A stretch of 64,000 bases of DNA from Sepioteuthis lessoniana (GCA_963585895.1 OY757904.1:3520078-3584077), one strand, 5' to 3'. Shown: positions 1 through 11,300, numbered from the stretch's first letter. The notes: generated from the letters alone by a model not told the origin. Translations and numbers: made by a program.

Positions 1-1673
1 CATTAAGTTTAAAGAATAAAACAAAACATATGGTTAAAAACGAAGGAGACGTAATCTGTATAAAAAGGAAATACTTGAATTGAAAATCTGACTTTTCTAT
101 GCATTATTTAATAGTTGCTAATATATTTGTTGACGTTCAGTCAAACATACTGACTTAGTGGCGGTAAACGTTGTTTCTGACAAAGTCAAGTTATACAGTA
201 CTGCTAGAGATACGAGGACGAACGCTTTCATATTTGAAGGCTAAATTGACATTATCAGTTAATAATGCATCACTCTAAATCTTTAGTAGATTTACAACAA
301 AATTTTAAACATTTAATCTATAAATTAGTCAAAAATTGATTAATGTATACTATTAAAAGAAACGAAATCTTCTTTAATTACTTTTGTGATTGCTTTTTTG
401 CGGGAACGCTTTGGGATATCAGATTCTGAAAATGAAGGTGCATAACTCTAATTGATCAATCAGTTGCATATTTGTTATTTAGAATCTCATTCATGAGAGT
501 CGATCTAATACGTAAATTGTTGAAAAAACAAGAAACCCTTCTTTCCCGAAGACGAGGAACTTCAACTACATTTTTTTCCAAATTTCAATATAACCTATCT
601 TGTTAAAAAAGATGTCATAATATCAACTCCAACTTAAACCGTTGTGGTGTTTCAAATATACCAGATACTTGGAGTTTAAAAGCTTGTTTCAAAATATTAT
701 CATGTATTTCAAAATCAGTGAATCTTTCGTTGCATAATATGTCAATAACTAAAAAAATATTTCTCCAAAAATTCATCGGAATACTTTTCATCTTCCTTAA
801 TCATTTCTTTAGCAAAGAAAGAAGTTTTTAAGTATCAGCAAAAAGGATCTGAAAACCGTTAGTTTCTTTCTAAATACTTGAATTTGTTTTGCCTTGTATC
901 AAACACATTTAGAATTACAATAAAATATTTTCGCCATTTTTCTTTGTAGATATGCAATATTTCTGTGGGAAACTTTAAAATTTATAATGATGATTCATTT
1001 CTCGAAATAACTTGAACATTTGCTCTCCATAATAGTATTTATTCGATGTAATACTGATGTAAATAATACACTTTTTTACTATTTAAAAAATTTCTGCTAT
1101 CCAATATTTCGAAGTTGACTTTTTAGTCAAGAATATTTATTTATCTTTTGAGTTGCATAATGCTGGCAGGCCTTCGACTTCTTTATTTCTAAAATTGTTC
1201 TATCATTGAGCAAACAAATCATTTAGTCTCAATCAAAAAACAAAATATTGCAATTCGTATTCATTTGAAATTTTTATTTTCATCCTTTACTTTTTTCTCT
1301 TGTTAGACTCGATGAGCAGGAAAATTTAATTTAAAAAATCAAACTGTAAACAGCAATCGATTGAAAAGTCAAACACACGTGACATGTCTGGTAGTAGATT
1401 GGTACTAAAAATAGAAATTAACTTCGTATTGCTGCCTCAAGCGTGAGTCGGAAAAAACTATGAAAATTACCTACAAACTAGACGATACATGAATACTTTG
1501 GATTCTCATTGTAAGGGTAGTCGATAATGATTAAGATGTTTCTATTTATCAGGAAGGAGTTTAAAATTCTAATTAGCATTTCATGGTTATTTCCGTTATA
1601 CAGAAAAATTGGCCAATTAGAAATGAATACAGATTTATACTTTGACATTATTTTCGATAAGCACTTCCATGAA
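1..1673. other. AT-rich DNA, nothing recognised
   Basis: I see no long open frame, no recognisable element remnant and no tandem structure here. It is AT-rich sequence ending at the target duplication of the SINE that follows. Confidence 0.5.
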
Positions 1674-1838
1674 TACCACTTCTACCCGACTAGGCGCCTT
1701 TGGTGGTGTAATGGTTAGCAAGCTCGACTAGAAAACCTACACGAGTGAGTTCGAGTCTCATTGGGTGTCCCTTTCATATGGCCTTGTGCCAATCTAAGAA
1801 AAAAGAAAAGCTTAGTAAATTACCACTTCTACCCGACT
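1674..1838 (+). mobile_element. tRNA-derived SINE with perfect 18-bp target-site duplication
   Basis: The element body is 1692-1820. It has a pol III A-box-like motif (TGGTGTAATGG, about 1704) and a B-box-like motif (GAGTTCGAGTCTC, about 1747), followed by a short body and an A-rich 3' end. The 18-mer TACCACTTCTACCCGACT occurs at 1674-1691 and again at 1821-1838, directly flanking the body. That is what target-primed insertion by a partner LINE's machinery leaves. The element is non-coding. Its 3' body differs from the SINEs at 8775 and 26263, so it belongs to another SINE type. The family name is not known to me. Confidence 0.9.
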
Positions 1839-1929
1839 CTTTCTGTCTGGATGTAATACTTCCCCCCTTAGCTTAAGTCAGGCCGACTATCTGTTTTAAT
1901 CAAGGTAGTTTGTCTCATTTAAGAAGAGG

Positions 1930-2110
1930 TAGACTGATAGCCGTCTCCATTCGCCCCATTAGGTTCACTTTTGAACTAATGACCTTCAGAAATGTATAAA
2001 CTCTTTCATCTCCGCAAGCAAATGGATTAAATAGTACCGCTATTGACCTTCTACAAGGATGGCTTTGGCATTGAATAACTCCGATAAACAAAAACAAAAC
2101 AAAAAGTAAA
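1930..2110 (+). mobile_element. Degenerate SINE sharing the common 3' module
   Basis: The segment around 2028-2100 matches the 3' module of the SINE at 8775-9011: a 'ttaaatagtaccNctat' block, then 'ggatggctttggcattgaat', then an AAACA-rich tail. The upstream half is diverged and a tRNA head is only weakly suggested. No target duplication was found, so the 5' limit is approximate. Confidence 0.6.
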
Positions 2111-3646
2111 ACAAATTTTTAAAAAATCAAACCTGATAGCCTTCTTCACGAAGGGATCCTGTTTTCTTACTTTTTTACGATCTATCGACTGACTTGAGTT
2201 ATTAAGGCTCTCAAATAATCAACAAAGAACGAATGCTACTGAACTGTTGAAAATCCAATTTTATTCTAATGCAAGATTGGCTGGCAACGAAATGTGGTTT
2301 GCTTCTCTCTAAGACGGGCTGTTGAGTTAACGTCTCAGAGAAATCATTCCAAAAATTCTGATTTTAACGTCTTCTCTGCTTTTAAACGTAGGAAACAAAT
2401 AACTTTTGTATAAAAATTTGCACCACTCTTTCGATTTATGCGTGAAGATAGAAAGCTTTGTTCGTAATGAAGTAAAAGACGGGATAATGAATCAACACCC
2501 CATCTTGCAGGTATATAGAACAAGGCCATTTTGTAGTGGGGGGGGTTGTAGTGGATCAAAAAAGAAAATTAAAATCATATTAAAAGCAAATATAAAAATG
2601 CAGAAACTCCAGAATCCCCTGACAGAAAAAGGGGCGGCTCATGCACAAAAAGAAAGCCTTTCGGCAAAAGAAAGAAATCTGTTCTCTTTCAGCAGTGACC
2701 GGAGAAGTGACGATCCTAAAACCTTTCTTGCTGCTGGTGGGAGGCCCCACGCGTGCGTCTTTAGGCGGTGCGCTGGCTAACCTTTCACTAGTAGCAGCTG
2801 TCTCGGTTAACATACAACTAAAATGTAAAAAGTATCAAATTGCCCTATCGAACTAAAAACACCAGATTGCATCTAATGCATTGTTAACGCATTTGAAGAC
2901 CAAATTTGGACATATCAATCCCAATGTTATATATTGACCCTCGACCGAGACGTCAATCAAGAGATGCACCTGTGTAAATAAGCGGAAGAACAGCGAAAGC
3001 AGGTGGACGTCAGACAATAATATAACCAGGTTCCCGGGGCGGTTCGAGTCATTTGGAGACAAGATGCCGAATTGAGAACCAGCGGCAGACAGAGGGCTTT
3101 GAGCCTTTAGTGACCCACGGTTGAGCAACCCCATCCAAGATGAGAAAGAAGTGCTGCTGTGGGCGAGGAAGAGCTTGGGTCAAAATAACAGTCCGTCCTT
3201 GTCTCCACTCACCTCTCACACACAAGAAACATCACCCTTTCGAGAACAAAGTGTGAGATATATTCTTATAAAGAAGTGTGTTCGTTTGTTCGTTGAAGTT
3301 CGTATATTATGTTTGATTATATATTTGTATATGTATGTGGAGATACAACTCCAAGAACGACTAACACATTTTAAAACCTTGTCTGGGAGACGCACCCATT
3401 TCATTTGGATTCAGGAATAATTTCCTCACCCATTGAATGGTTGTCAAATTATAAAAGATATATTGGCTTCGTATCTTCTTTTCCTGTCTTCTTTCCATAT
3501 TATTCCTTTACAGCCTTCACATCCAAGAAGTCAAACAATTAAGATAACGTGGGTTAAGAAGAGAGAAAACTAAATTGGTGTCAGATAGCAAATAACAACT
3601 GAAAATACCTTGAAACTCCGTTGGGCTTCGCATTGGTGAAAATCCA
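2111..3646. other. Unassigned sequence with short chance open frames
   Basis: Overlapping short open frames on both strands (for example 2406-2780 plus and 2853-3134 minus) show no domain, signal peptide or family resemblance that I can recognise. I treat them as chance frames in locally GC-richer DNA. The segment at 2550-3130 is less AT-rich than its surroundings and could be an unrecognised old repeat. Confidence 0.4.
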
Positions 3647-3992
3647 TGCGAAGCAGAAGCAAAAATTCTTGGCCCCGTCGGCATTCCCCTCATAGGACAT
3701 CTCTAGCCCTAAGCTATAAGCTTGATCCTGCAATGCAGATAAAGCTTGTGGGGACGGCCGCCTGAGGTTAAGGAAATGACAAGCAGCTCTGTCAGCTACC
3801 TAACACGCATGTCGGTGTCCTTAGGCGAAATGTTCGGTCTTTTGAAGTAAAGTCGGATATAAAACAAATACGTGCGTATAGGTTTAAAGATTTATTATGT
3901 ACTACTAATTAGCAGCAGCAGCCTCTATGGTCAGAATAAAGGGTGACAACTGTGGTGGTTGTTGTAAGAGTCTCATTGTGATGGATATAACA
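3647..3992 (-). repeat. LTR-like repeat at the 3' end of a decayed gypsy element
   Basis: Read on the minus strand it begins TGTTATATCCAT and ends in CA. It aligns with 7511-7875 over nearly its whole length; shared blocks include 'aaaattcttgg', 'ataagcttgatc', and 'ctaattagcagcagcagcct'. An A-rich tract precedes it on the minus strand, and the gypsy pol 3' end lies just upstream. That is the expected position of a 3' LTR. The flanks of the two copies do not show a matching short target duplication. Confidence 0.6.
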
Positions 3993-5164
3993 TGTTACTG
4001 TTTTTTTTAAGCTTATTCTCTGTATCTTTGGAAGATTTATTATTCTTCCTCTTAGTGTAGTGTTCACATTTTGTATTGTTGTATTAGGTAATGATGTTTC
4101 TGTTTGTCTATTCTGGGTATATAGTTTTTGATTTTCTGGGAATTTATTGTCATAATAATCGATGTTATTATTTGTTTGTAGTTCCTTTTTCCTCACTAAA
4201 TGATGCCTGTTGCGTTTTATTTGTTTTTCTTCTTCAAGGAGGACTAGATAGGAATGAGGTTGGACTAGTTTATCGTTTATTGCTTTTCCCTTTCTAAGCC
4301 AATTGTCTTATCTAATTCTCACGCTGTTATTTGATCTGGATGGGCCGCTCATAAATGTATGTAGAGTTTTTTTTTATTTGCGGTTTTTGGTATTCATTTA
4401 TTACTGGTGATGTTAGGAAGATTTATACTTAAGGTTCTGTTTATTGGTTGTTATTTTTCCGATGACTGTTGATGATTGACAGTTCATTATTTTGTGTACA
4501 TCAAAGTACCTTGTTGTATAGTCTATGATGTTTCAATATGATTTGCGTAGAGATGGAAGATGTCTGTTGCTACCTTTATCTATGGAGTGACAAGGTTAGG
4601 GTTAGGGTTGATCAGAGTTTCACCTGGTAGCTGATTCCTGTGATCGATGCATGCGGAACAGGTGTAACATTCCTCAGGGGAGTGGGCTGGGGACCACAAT
4701 TCACGTGCTTTTTAAGATGAGTTTTTTGACGATTGTCAATTCGTCCCGAGTGGAGCCAAAGGGTTAAATGTTTGAAGGTATTTCCTCTTTTGAGGGCCAG
4801 CCTTTCCTTTGTACATTGAATCTTGCTGTGCTTGTAGTGTTGAATCACTCACAGTGTCTTCTCTATATGAGTCTAGTTCGTCATCAGACATGGGATATTT
4901 CTTTATCATCATGTGTGTAATGGTTGCAATGTCAGTCTCAGATATTTCTGAGTTTATGTCTTCAAGGTATGCAACAACTGTATTGAGCTGGTATGAATTT
5001 TAAGTCAAAGTCGTACGCTTGTAGGGTTAGCACCAATCTTTGGATTATTTGAGAAGATTTTATTAGTGTCTTTGAAAATATTGGCTTAATTGCTTTATGG
5101 TAATTCTTAATCAAAAAATGAATCCTATATATGTATTGATGGTATTTTTACTAGCAAATACAAT
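3993..5164 (-). pseudogene. Decayed Ty3/gypsy pol, 3' part (RNase H end, linker, integrase remnants)
   Basis: Conceptual minus-strand reading, with frameshifts and stops, gives the second half of a Ty3/gypsy RNase H. A block resembling 'HQYIY..HF' lies near 5130-5155 and the 'LTLQAYDFDLKF' block near 5010. A linker of the 'MSDDELDSYRE' type follows (about 4880). Next come scraps of the integrase core, and finally a pol C-terminal block ending 'RNRHHL' near 4200-4260, just upstream of the LTR-like repeat. Most of the integrase is missing. In intact relatives this polyprotein copies the element RNA and integrates the DNA. The copy is certainly inactive. The upstream half of the same RNase H continues at 5766-5964, across the retroposon insertion. 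Confidence 0.8.
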
Positions 5165-5171
5165 ACCCAAG

Positions 5172-5758
5172 TACTTATACTAAATTGAATTATTTAAAAT
5201 AGAACTGTTTTTTGACATTGAAACAGTATTTACACTAAACTGAATTGTTTAACATAGAACTGTTTTGATATTTAACTGTGTGTAAACAAAATCAGTACTT
5301 ATACTTAGCTGAATTAGAACTGCTTGACTAAACTGAATACCTTGAAATAGAAATGTTTTTCACAATTAAACTGTACTTACATTTAAACTGTGTGCTCATG
5401 CTAAACGGAATTGTTCAAAATTGAACTGTTTTTGACATTGAAACTGAACTTACACTAAACTAAATTGTTATATATTGAACTGTTTTGACATTTTACAGTG
5501 TAAACAAAATCTGTACCTACGCTAAACTGGATTAGCTGAATCAGAACTGTTAGAATAAACAGAATAGTTTGAAATAGAAGTGTTTTTGACAATTAAACTG
5601 TGTACCCGTGCTAAACTGAATTATTAGAAATAGAACTGATTATTTACATAAAAATGGATTTGGCGTTAAATAGCCTACAAAGGTTGATATGCCACAAAAC
5701 CCAACCCAACCAAACCAAACCAAACCAAAACCCAACAAACCAACCAAACCAAACCAAA
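5172..5758 (+). mobile_element. Repeat-built retroposon inserted into the gypsy RNase H
   Basis: The 587-bp insert is flanked on both sides by ACCCAAG (5165-5171 and 5759-5765) and separates two halves of one RNase H reading. Its body consists of diverged subunits containing 'ctaaactgaattgttt' and 'atagaactgtttttgaca'. These form a higher-order repeat of about 218 bp: the block 'taaacaaaatc' recurs at 5283 and 5501. It ends with a SINE-type 3' module (from about 5654, 'atggatttggcgttaaatag') and a tail of CCAAA-like pentamers. No tRNA head is present, so it is probably 5'-truncated, or a type that lacks one. Related copies are at 28976-29186 and 58907-59036. Confidence 0.85.
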
Positions 5759-5765
5759 ACCCAAG

Positions 5766-5964
5766 GCCTCTTTGTCAATGGGACAGTAATTTTGTTCTGC
5801 AGAAGTTTGGATCCTTGATGCAAAAGATATGGATTTTCATTTCCCCTTTGCTTCATCACTGCTCCAAATCCGTGTTTGCTGGTGTCTGTGGTGATTTGTG
5901 TTGGTAAGTGGGGGTTGTAGTATTGTAGTATTGGTTGGGATATGGAGCTTGCTAGGTTAATCAA
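5766..5964 (-). pseudogene. Decayed Ty3/gypsy RNase H, upstream half
   Basis: The minus-strand reading begins with a 'PILQYYNPHLP' block, then 'TDTSKHGFGAV', which matches the TDAS/GxGAVL start of gypsy RNase H. After a frameshift near 5840 it continues through 'FASRIQTSAEQNYCPIDKEA', the conserved SR..T..E..Y..I.KE block. The reading then breaks exactly at the retroposon tail. Upstream of 5964 on the minus strand no RT can be traced, so the copy is truncated or replaced there. Confidence 0.8.
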
Positions 5965-7510
5965 ACAGATTAACCCCCATAAAAATAATTCAAAAAGGAA
6001 ATAAAAACTTTCATCCGTTAGGGATTAAAATTTTTATATTGCAAAATTACAATTTTTAAAAACTTTTTTGTTTTGTATGTGTGTGAGAGTTCTAATTTGG
6101 GCGAGTGAATAATTTTGTTCTCCGATAGAAAAGAGCCAATAATTTAACAAGTTTGAGAAATAGACATTGAGAATAATAATTGCAAAAGTGTTACTCAAAT
6201 GTCCTTGGGTAGGCGCGGGAATCAATACTTTTCAGGTGTGGTGGTAAAGAGATTGGAAGGTGCTAGTTCGTGGGTGCTGACTTTTTACGTTAACGTAGTA
6301 GTCCGTCGTGTAGGCGTCACTGTGTATACTGGGGTCAAGAACTGGTATTTGGTATTTATCAAGCTCTCCATGTACGCGCGAGTACGGTACAAGACCTTGA
6401 GTCCTCTCGGCATTCTCCTAAAAAGGGGCACCTCAGGCGCCAGGTGATAAATCTAGTCCCTTCCGAAGAAGTTGAGAGCTTGTGATGAAGGCCCTCTGAG
6501 ATTCAAAGATGCCGGTCTCAACCGCGAGACGCGAATGCTAGGCCTCCCCGGTTATCGCGTCAGTCAGTCTCGACCGACAGCCACTAAGCCAAAACACACC
6601 CGATTCGATCTGTGTACCAGTAAACACAGCCAGCCGTTGTGTGTCTCGGCCCAGTGGACCAAGAGTAAATTGAGGACAGTTACTCTGCACTAGAATCAGG
6701 AACTCTGTTTGCTGGCCGAAAAGGGATCGAGCCGAAAACATTTATTATTTTTGAGCGCCAACGCTTTTGGTTGATTCAGAATCCTTTATTAAGTTTTTCT
6801 TTTATTTTCACCGGAACAATGCGTAGAACCGGATGCGCACAAACCTGTTTTTTCATTGCTATTTTTCAACGTCTTACAGTAAACATCCGGTTCTCTGCAT
6901 TACTCCAGTATCACTACAGGCTAGCTATCATTTTTTGAGATTGTTTACTGTTTCACTCTGTGGCTTATCGAACGACCATCTTATGTCTTTCTGTAAAAGT
7001 TGGCGTAATCGCTTTGTACTCTATGAGTAGTTCGGTAGAAACGTACACAATTATTTATCCAAATTGAGTCTAAGTCTGATTTGCATTTTGAAAGAGGCAT
7101 TTGACTCATGGCTTCCACTTTTGTTGGGTCTGGTTTTAACTTTTCACTGGTTATGAGGTGTTCAACGTTTGTGATTAGAGATGATTAAATTTTTATCTTC
7201 TGGTCAATTGAAGATAGACGTAGAATAAATTTTTCTACCTTTTGAACATATGCAAGCTAAAAGAATTGAAATGGTCACTTTACCAAAATTGACATCACTT
7301 TCTGTTCCAAAGAGGAAGAAGTTGAACTCGTTTTTTTCATATTTCCCAACAAGATGTGGGGAGGTAAACGTTGCATCCTTTTTTATTCTTTTTCTAAAAG
7401 TTTGTGCGGTCTTAAAAAGCTTGTTTGTCCCGAAGTAAAACACTCCAACATGTTGGAATATGGCACAAAGCCGTTTTATAGTGGGGGCCTCGAACAGGTA
7501 TAAACCAATG
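5965..7510. other. Unassigned sequence between gypsy fragments, with an LTR-related segment
   Basis: No coding feature is supported. The stretch 6400-6560 resembles part of the LTR-like repeats at 3647 and 7511: a 'ggcattctcct' block, a 'gataaatctag' block, and 'gccggtctcaaccg' corresponding to 'gtcagtctcagcca'. It may be a third, more diverged LTR copy. The remainder (5965-6380 and 6760-7510) shows nothing I recognise. Confidence 0.4.
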
Positions 7511-7875
7511 TGGGGCAGCAGGAAAAATTCTTGGTCCCGTCAGCATTCGCCTAATGGGGTGCTTCAGGCTCTAAGCAATAAACTTGATCTTGCAAAGCAG
7601 GTAAATCCTAGGGAGACGGCCCCATGAGGCCGAAAGTAAATGTCAGTCTCAGCCAACCGACATGAATGCCAGGCATCCGCGTCAGCAAGCATGTTGGCGT
7701 CCTTGACCGAAATGTCTCGTCTCACTAATGAAGTTAAAGACGGACATAAAACAAACACGTGAGTAGATTTAAAGATTTAAAAGATGTACTGCTAATTAGC
7801 AGCAGCAGCCTGGTCAGTTATGGTCAGAGAAAAGGCCGACGTTTGTGGTGAAACCTCGCTGTAATGGATATGACA
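7511..7875 (-). repeat. LTR-like repeat, second copy
   Basis: It aligns with 3647-3992 and on the minus strand begins TGTCATATCCATTACA. It could be the 5' LTR of the decayed gypsy copy at 3647-5964, with most of the interior lost. It could equally be an independent solo LTR. The lack of matching flanking duplications leaves both open. Confidence 0.55.
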
Positions 7876-8761
7876 CTTATAAATAGCACACTGATTTATT
7901 GCAAAGAATATTTTTGTATAAGTTTACAGCATTTTTTGTCACATATTGTTTTTTCATCAAACCGTCGTAACACAAAGGTTTATGTATCACCTCTTACTGT
8001 TTTATATAAACTTTAATCGAATTCTTTCCTTCTCTCTACTGGGTCACCGATAAATCAGATAAATATTAATGAAATCAAATGTATATGCAATTTGCTTTTT
8101 CAAAAAAAAAAAAAAAATTCCAATGAGTGAGTAGCTTTTATTAGATTTATCCGCTTTTGGTTATGTTTTTTCCCTCCACACACACAGAAAAACAAAAACA
8201 AAAACATATCAAAATTTAACAAAACAGTCAATGTTTTTTTTCTATTATCCATTTGAAAAATTATTTGAAAATTTTTTCTCAAAGTAAAAAAATAATGTTT
8301 TAATGTCGTAACAATTTTTTAATTGTGTAATGGTTTGAAACAAAATCTTAAACAAAAAAAAAGAAAAACGTGGCGTATTTAAATTAAACGGTAGAAATAA
8401 AACGAAACATTTGAAAAAATAGATTCTACATTTCTTTTACATTGAAGGATTCTTTTCACTACACTTATTTATTTTTTTTTTTTGAAAATTATCTGGATTT
8501 CTTTCTTTGTTTCTTTTTTTCTTTCCATGGATATCGTGCCCATAAAATTACAATGCAAGGGAAGGTACTCTATTAAATGAGTTATGTCTCTTGACAGTAA
8601 TTCTTTTACTGATCGTCATTACTCATGATTTCTAAAGTAGTTTGAGATTTACTTAGACAAATGTTTAATAGTGGACAAAAAACAGATGTATTGTATTCTT
8701 TCACTATAAAATCATTAATTGCGAAAAATTGAATTGAGAGTAAAGATATTCCATTTCGATT
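7876..8761. other. AT-rich sequence with homopolymer runs
   Basis: Contains an A-run at about 8101-8117 and T-runs near 8470. No element or gene is recognised. Confidence 0.5.
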
Positions 8762-9024
8762 TAAGCAGAAAGTGGGGGTGTCCTCGTGGCGAAATGGTTA
8801 AATCGATGGACTGCGGAATCGTAGTAAGCGAGTTCGTACTCCACTCGTGCTATTACGTTCACTTTCGGGCAAATACTCTTGGGAAAGGTGTGAACCCCCT
8901 TAAGCTCCCAGCTATGGGTTAAATAGTACCACTACTGTTCTTCTAGGAGAATGGCTTTGGCATTAAATAACCTACAAAGGTTGATATGTCATTAAACAAA
9001 GAAACAAAACGTAAGCAGAAAGTG
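8762..9024 (+). mobile_element. Full-length tRNA-derived SINE with 13-bp target duplication
   Basis: TAAGCAGAAAGTG occurs at 8762-8774 and 9012-9024 and brackets a 237-bp body (8775-9011). The head has A-box TGGCGAAATGG (about 8788) and a B-box-like GAGTTCGTACTCC (about 8829). The body includes 'cttgggaaaggtgtgaa' and 'agctatgggttaaatagtac'. The 3' module 'atggctttggcattaaataa' is followed by 'cctacaaaggttgatatg' and an A-rich tail. This is the most complete copy of the SINE type in the window and serves as reference for the partial copies at 1930, 26263 and 26805. The 3' module recurs in the repeat-built retroposons. Confidence 0.92.
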
Positions 9025-9487
9025 TCCGCCGTTAACGTTTAACTACCATCTAGAAAGTGACAATAAGTACCCCAAACCCCACCTAAAAAAATGAAACAAA
9101 ACAACAGCATCAAGAAGAAGAAGAAGAAGAAGAAGAAAACTAGACTAATCAAATAGATAAAAAATACAAACAACAAAATTATAAACAACAAAAACGATAT
9201 TTTGAGAATGATGCAAAAGACAAAACAAGACCCTTCCATTTAGAATAATTTAAAAATTAGTTGTTTGAAAATTTATAACAGCCATACTTTATTTTATTTC
9301 ATTTATTCATAAAAAAAGATGAATGATCATGATATTTTAAGTAAATAAAGAAATTTAACCAATTCCAGCATGATGTAACTGTAGTGGGTCCTTGTTATCT
9401 TTTAGTGAATATGTTACTCTCGAATTTTTAGCGAGTGAGAGTGAGTTCTCATCCGTATTTTACAGGTATTACATTCACGTTTAGTTC
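9025..9487. other. Unassigned AT-rich sequence
   Basis: A short GAA trinucleotide run lies at about 9111-9137. Nothing else is recognised. Confidence 0.5.
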
Positions 9488-9676
9488 CACCACAAATACA
9501 ACACAATTTTTTACAAGCACGTAAAAGAAATGGAATATGACAACAACGAACATTAAGAAACAAACAATTTAATATTCATAAAAAAACAGGAATGAAAATA
9601 AATGCGAAACATAATGTGCGAGCGGCCTTTTGTAGAAATACAGTTATGGCTAATTAAATGAAAATAAGATTGTTCA

Positions 9677-9711
<35 letters not shown>

Positions 9712-10392
9712 AAATGTTAATAAAGTCTATCAAATAAATGGTTCCATGGTTGGCCGAAGTAAGTTGGATAAAAATAATTGTCTTTACTTTACATATGTGG
9801 GTATGTGTGTGTGTATATATGAATGATGGACCGTGAGTGTGGGTCTTTGCTTTCATTAAGTCCGCACTGTGTTTTTTCTTAAGATTTTGGCGACAACGTG
9901 TTGCATTGATGAAAGAAAGTCGCAAGCCTTTCCCTTTGAGTTTATATCGCGGCTCTGCTGCTGGTTTTATGACCTCTTGTAAAAAGTCTTTTTGGGTTGT
10001 AGACAGAATAATTTTTTGGCCGTGGAAGAAATGAATTGAATGACCGACAACTGACCAAGTTGACTAAATTCTTCGTTACTTATACTTTATTAGTGGATCA
10101 AAAAATAGTTTTATTGCAGGTCCTAAAATTTAAGCGCGTAGACATTTCTTATTCATATTTCAGAATCGTATTTTTACTTATTTGTTTTAGAGCCTAAAAA
10201 TTTTCTGTTAATTAGTTTTTGATCCGGATTTTCTAAAATGTTCTTATTCTATGTTTTTTGCTGTTTGGTTGAAAAATATAAAAAATGTAACTTCAATGCT
10301 AATGCTGTTTTGATCCAAAATTTCTAGAATGTTCTTATGAATGTTTTGTTGATTATTTTAAAGCTGAAAAATGTGTATTCTATATAACACAA
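9488..10392 (-). mobile_element. Solo LTR related to the CsRn1-like element's 3' LTR
   Basis: The segment aligns along its length with 35757-36535. Shared blocks include 'accacaaatacaacac', 'ggaatatgacaacaacgaac' (variant in the other copy), 'gcgcgtagacattt', 'ggttgaaaaatataaa' and a terminal 'tctatata'. On the minus strand it begins TGTTATATAGAATACAC. No gag or pol lies beside it, so it is a solo LTR or an LTR fragment. A TG microsatellite sits inside it. I found no clear flanking duplication. Confidence 0.75.
9681..9710. repeat. (TG)n microsatellite
   Basis: An uninterrupted TG run lies inside the solo LTR. The other LTR copy has only a short TG stretch at the corresponding place, so the run expanded after divergence. 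Confidence 0.95.
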
Positions 10393-10689
10393 TATCGGTT
10401 TAACACTGGTACCCATAAAGAAAATGAAACATTCATTGACCAGCTCCGTCGATGATCCTTCTTTTGGCGCCACCTCAGATAGCAGGCAAAAATTAAAAGT
10501 ATACTTTTAACTTCCAATCAAAAATATAAGTTTATGAATTGGCGTTTAGATTTTTTTCCTTTGGAAATCAGATATTTCTGATAAGATAGGGCGACAATTT
10601 TTCTAAGCTGTAACCATGCCACTTTAATTTATCAGAGATAAGATTTCCTGATTATCGATAACCTGTCCTGTTATAGTTACCCATGCCTT
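10393..10689. other. Unassigned sequence
   Basis: No feature recognised between the solo LTR and the LINE remnant. Confidence 0.45.
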
Positions 10690-11300
10690 ACTAATCGAAA
10701 TATATGAACTAGTCTCCAGGATTCTTCTAAGTGGACTTGCCGATCTCCACAGTGCTGTAGGCTGGGGAGTCTCAATTTCACAACTTTTGAAAAATTCTCC
10801 GTAAAATTAAGATATATCTTCAGCTTTTCACTTTCCTTTGTTATAATTTTGTGATATGCTGGAATGGCGCCGGCTACTAACTGACACTTTTATTTTTACT
10901 TTTTCATTACCACTAGTTCTGTTTTTTTTTCTTTTTGTTTTTTGTTTATCACAGATTAAGTGATTCGTTTTTATGTCAAAGTTCATTAGAATTTAGTGGA
11001 TGTTATTTTCTGGGATAGATTTTGCTTTGTACATATACTATTTCTCAGTATGATTAAAGTTTTGTTGCTTGCACAATTCCCGGTGAATAACCTTCACAGT
11101 ACCTGTTCTTGTACTTTTTCTGAGTCACTTTGCTATATTCGCTTATGTGCTTTACTGTTTCATCTCTCTCTCTCTCTCTCTTCACGTAGTCTATATTTGC
11201 CATTCTCTTGCATTACATCGATTCAAAGTTTTGCATACTTCTTATTAACTTTTTTTTTATTAATATCATTAGGATTCCGTTCCTTTCTTTTTTTTTTTTT
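10690..11300 (-). pseudogene. RLE-type LINE remnant, C-terminal part
   Basis: Broken minus-strand frames match other copies of the same LINE in this window. The near-terminal 'PTALWRSAS..RRILE' block is at about 10730-10790. Further upstream on the minus strand (about 11050-11180) is a cysteine/histidine-knuckle region with 'RDETVKHISE' and a 'YKAKSIPENNIH' block matching 'YMH.PES.L.NE.H' of related copies. A CT/GA run at 11166-11182 falls within it. The copy has many stops and is inactive. Residual similarity may extend to about 11560, but I could not follow it. Confidence 0.7.

Noticed and set aside
1695-1775. Possible functional tRNA genes at the SINE heads (also 8775, 26805, 48137)
   Set aside because: They are followed by SINE bodies, several with target duplications, and the acceptor stems do not pair properly. 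They are SINE heads, not tRNA genes.
2406-2856. Overlapping open frames on both strands in locally GC-richer DNA
   Set aside because: Three mutually overlapping frames of similar length and no motif, consistent with chance.
4597-4611. Telomere-like GGTTAGGGTTAGGGTT
   Set aside because: Only about two units, located within the decayed gypsy pol, so a chance match rather than an interstitial telomere block.
5689-5907. 72-codon plus-strand frame rich in Pro, Asn and Lys
   Set aside because: It translates the CCAAA pentamer tail of the retroposon and antisense gypsy sequence.
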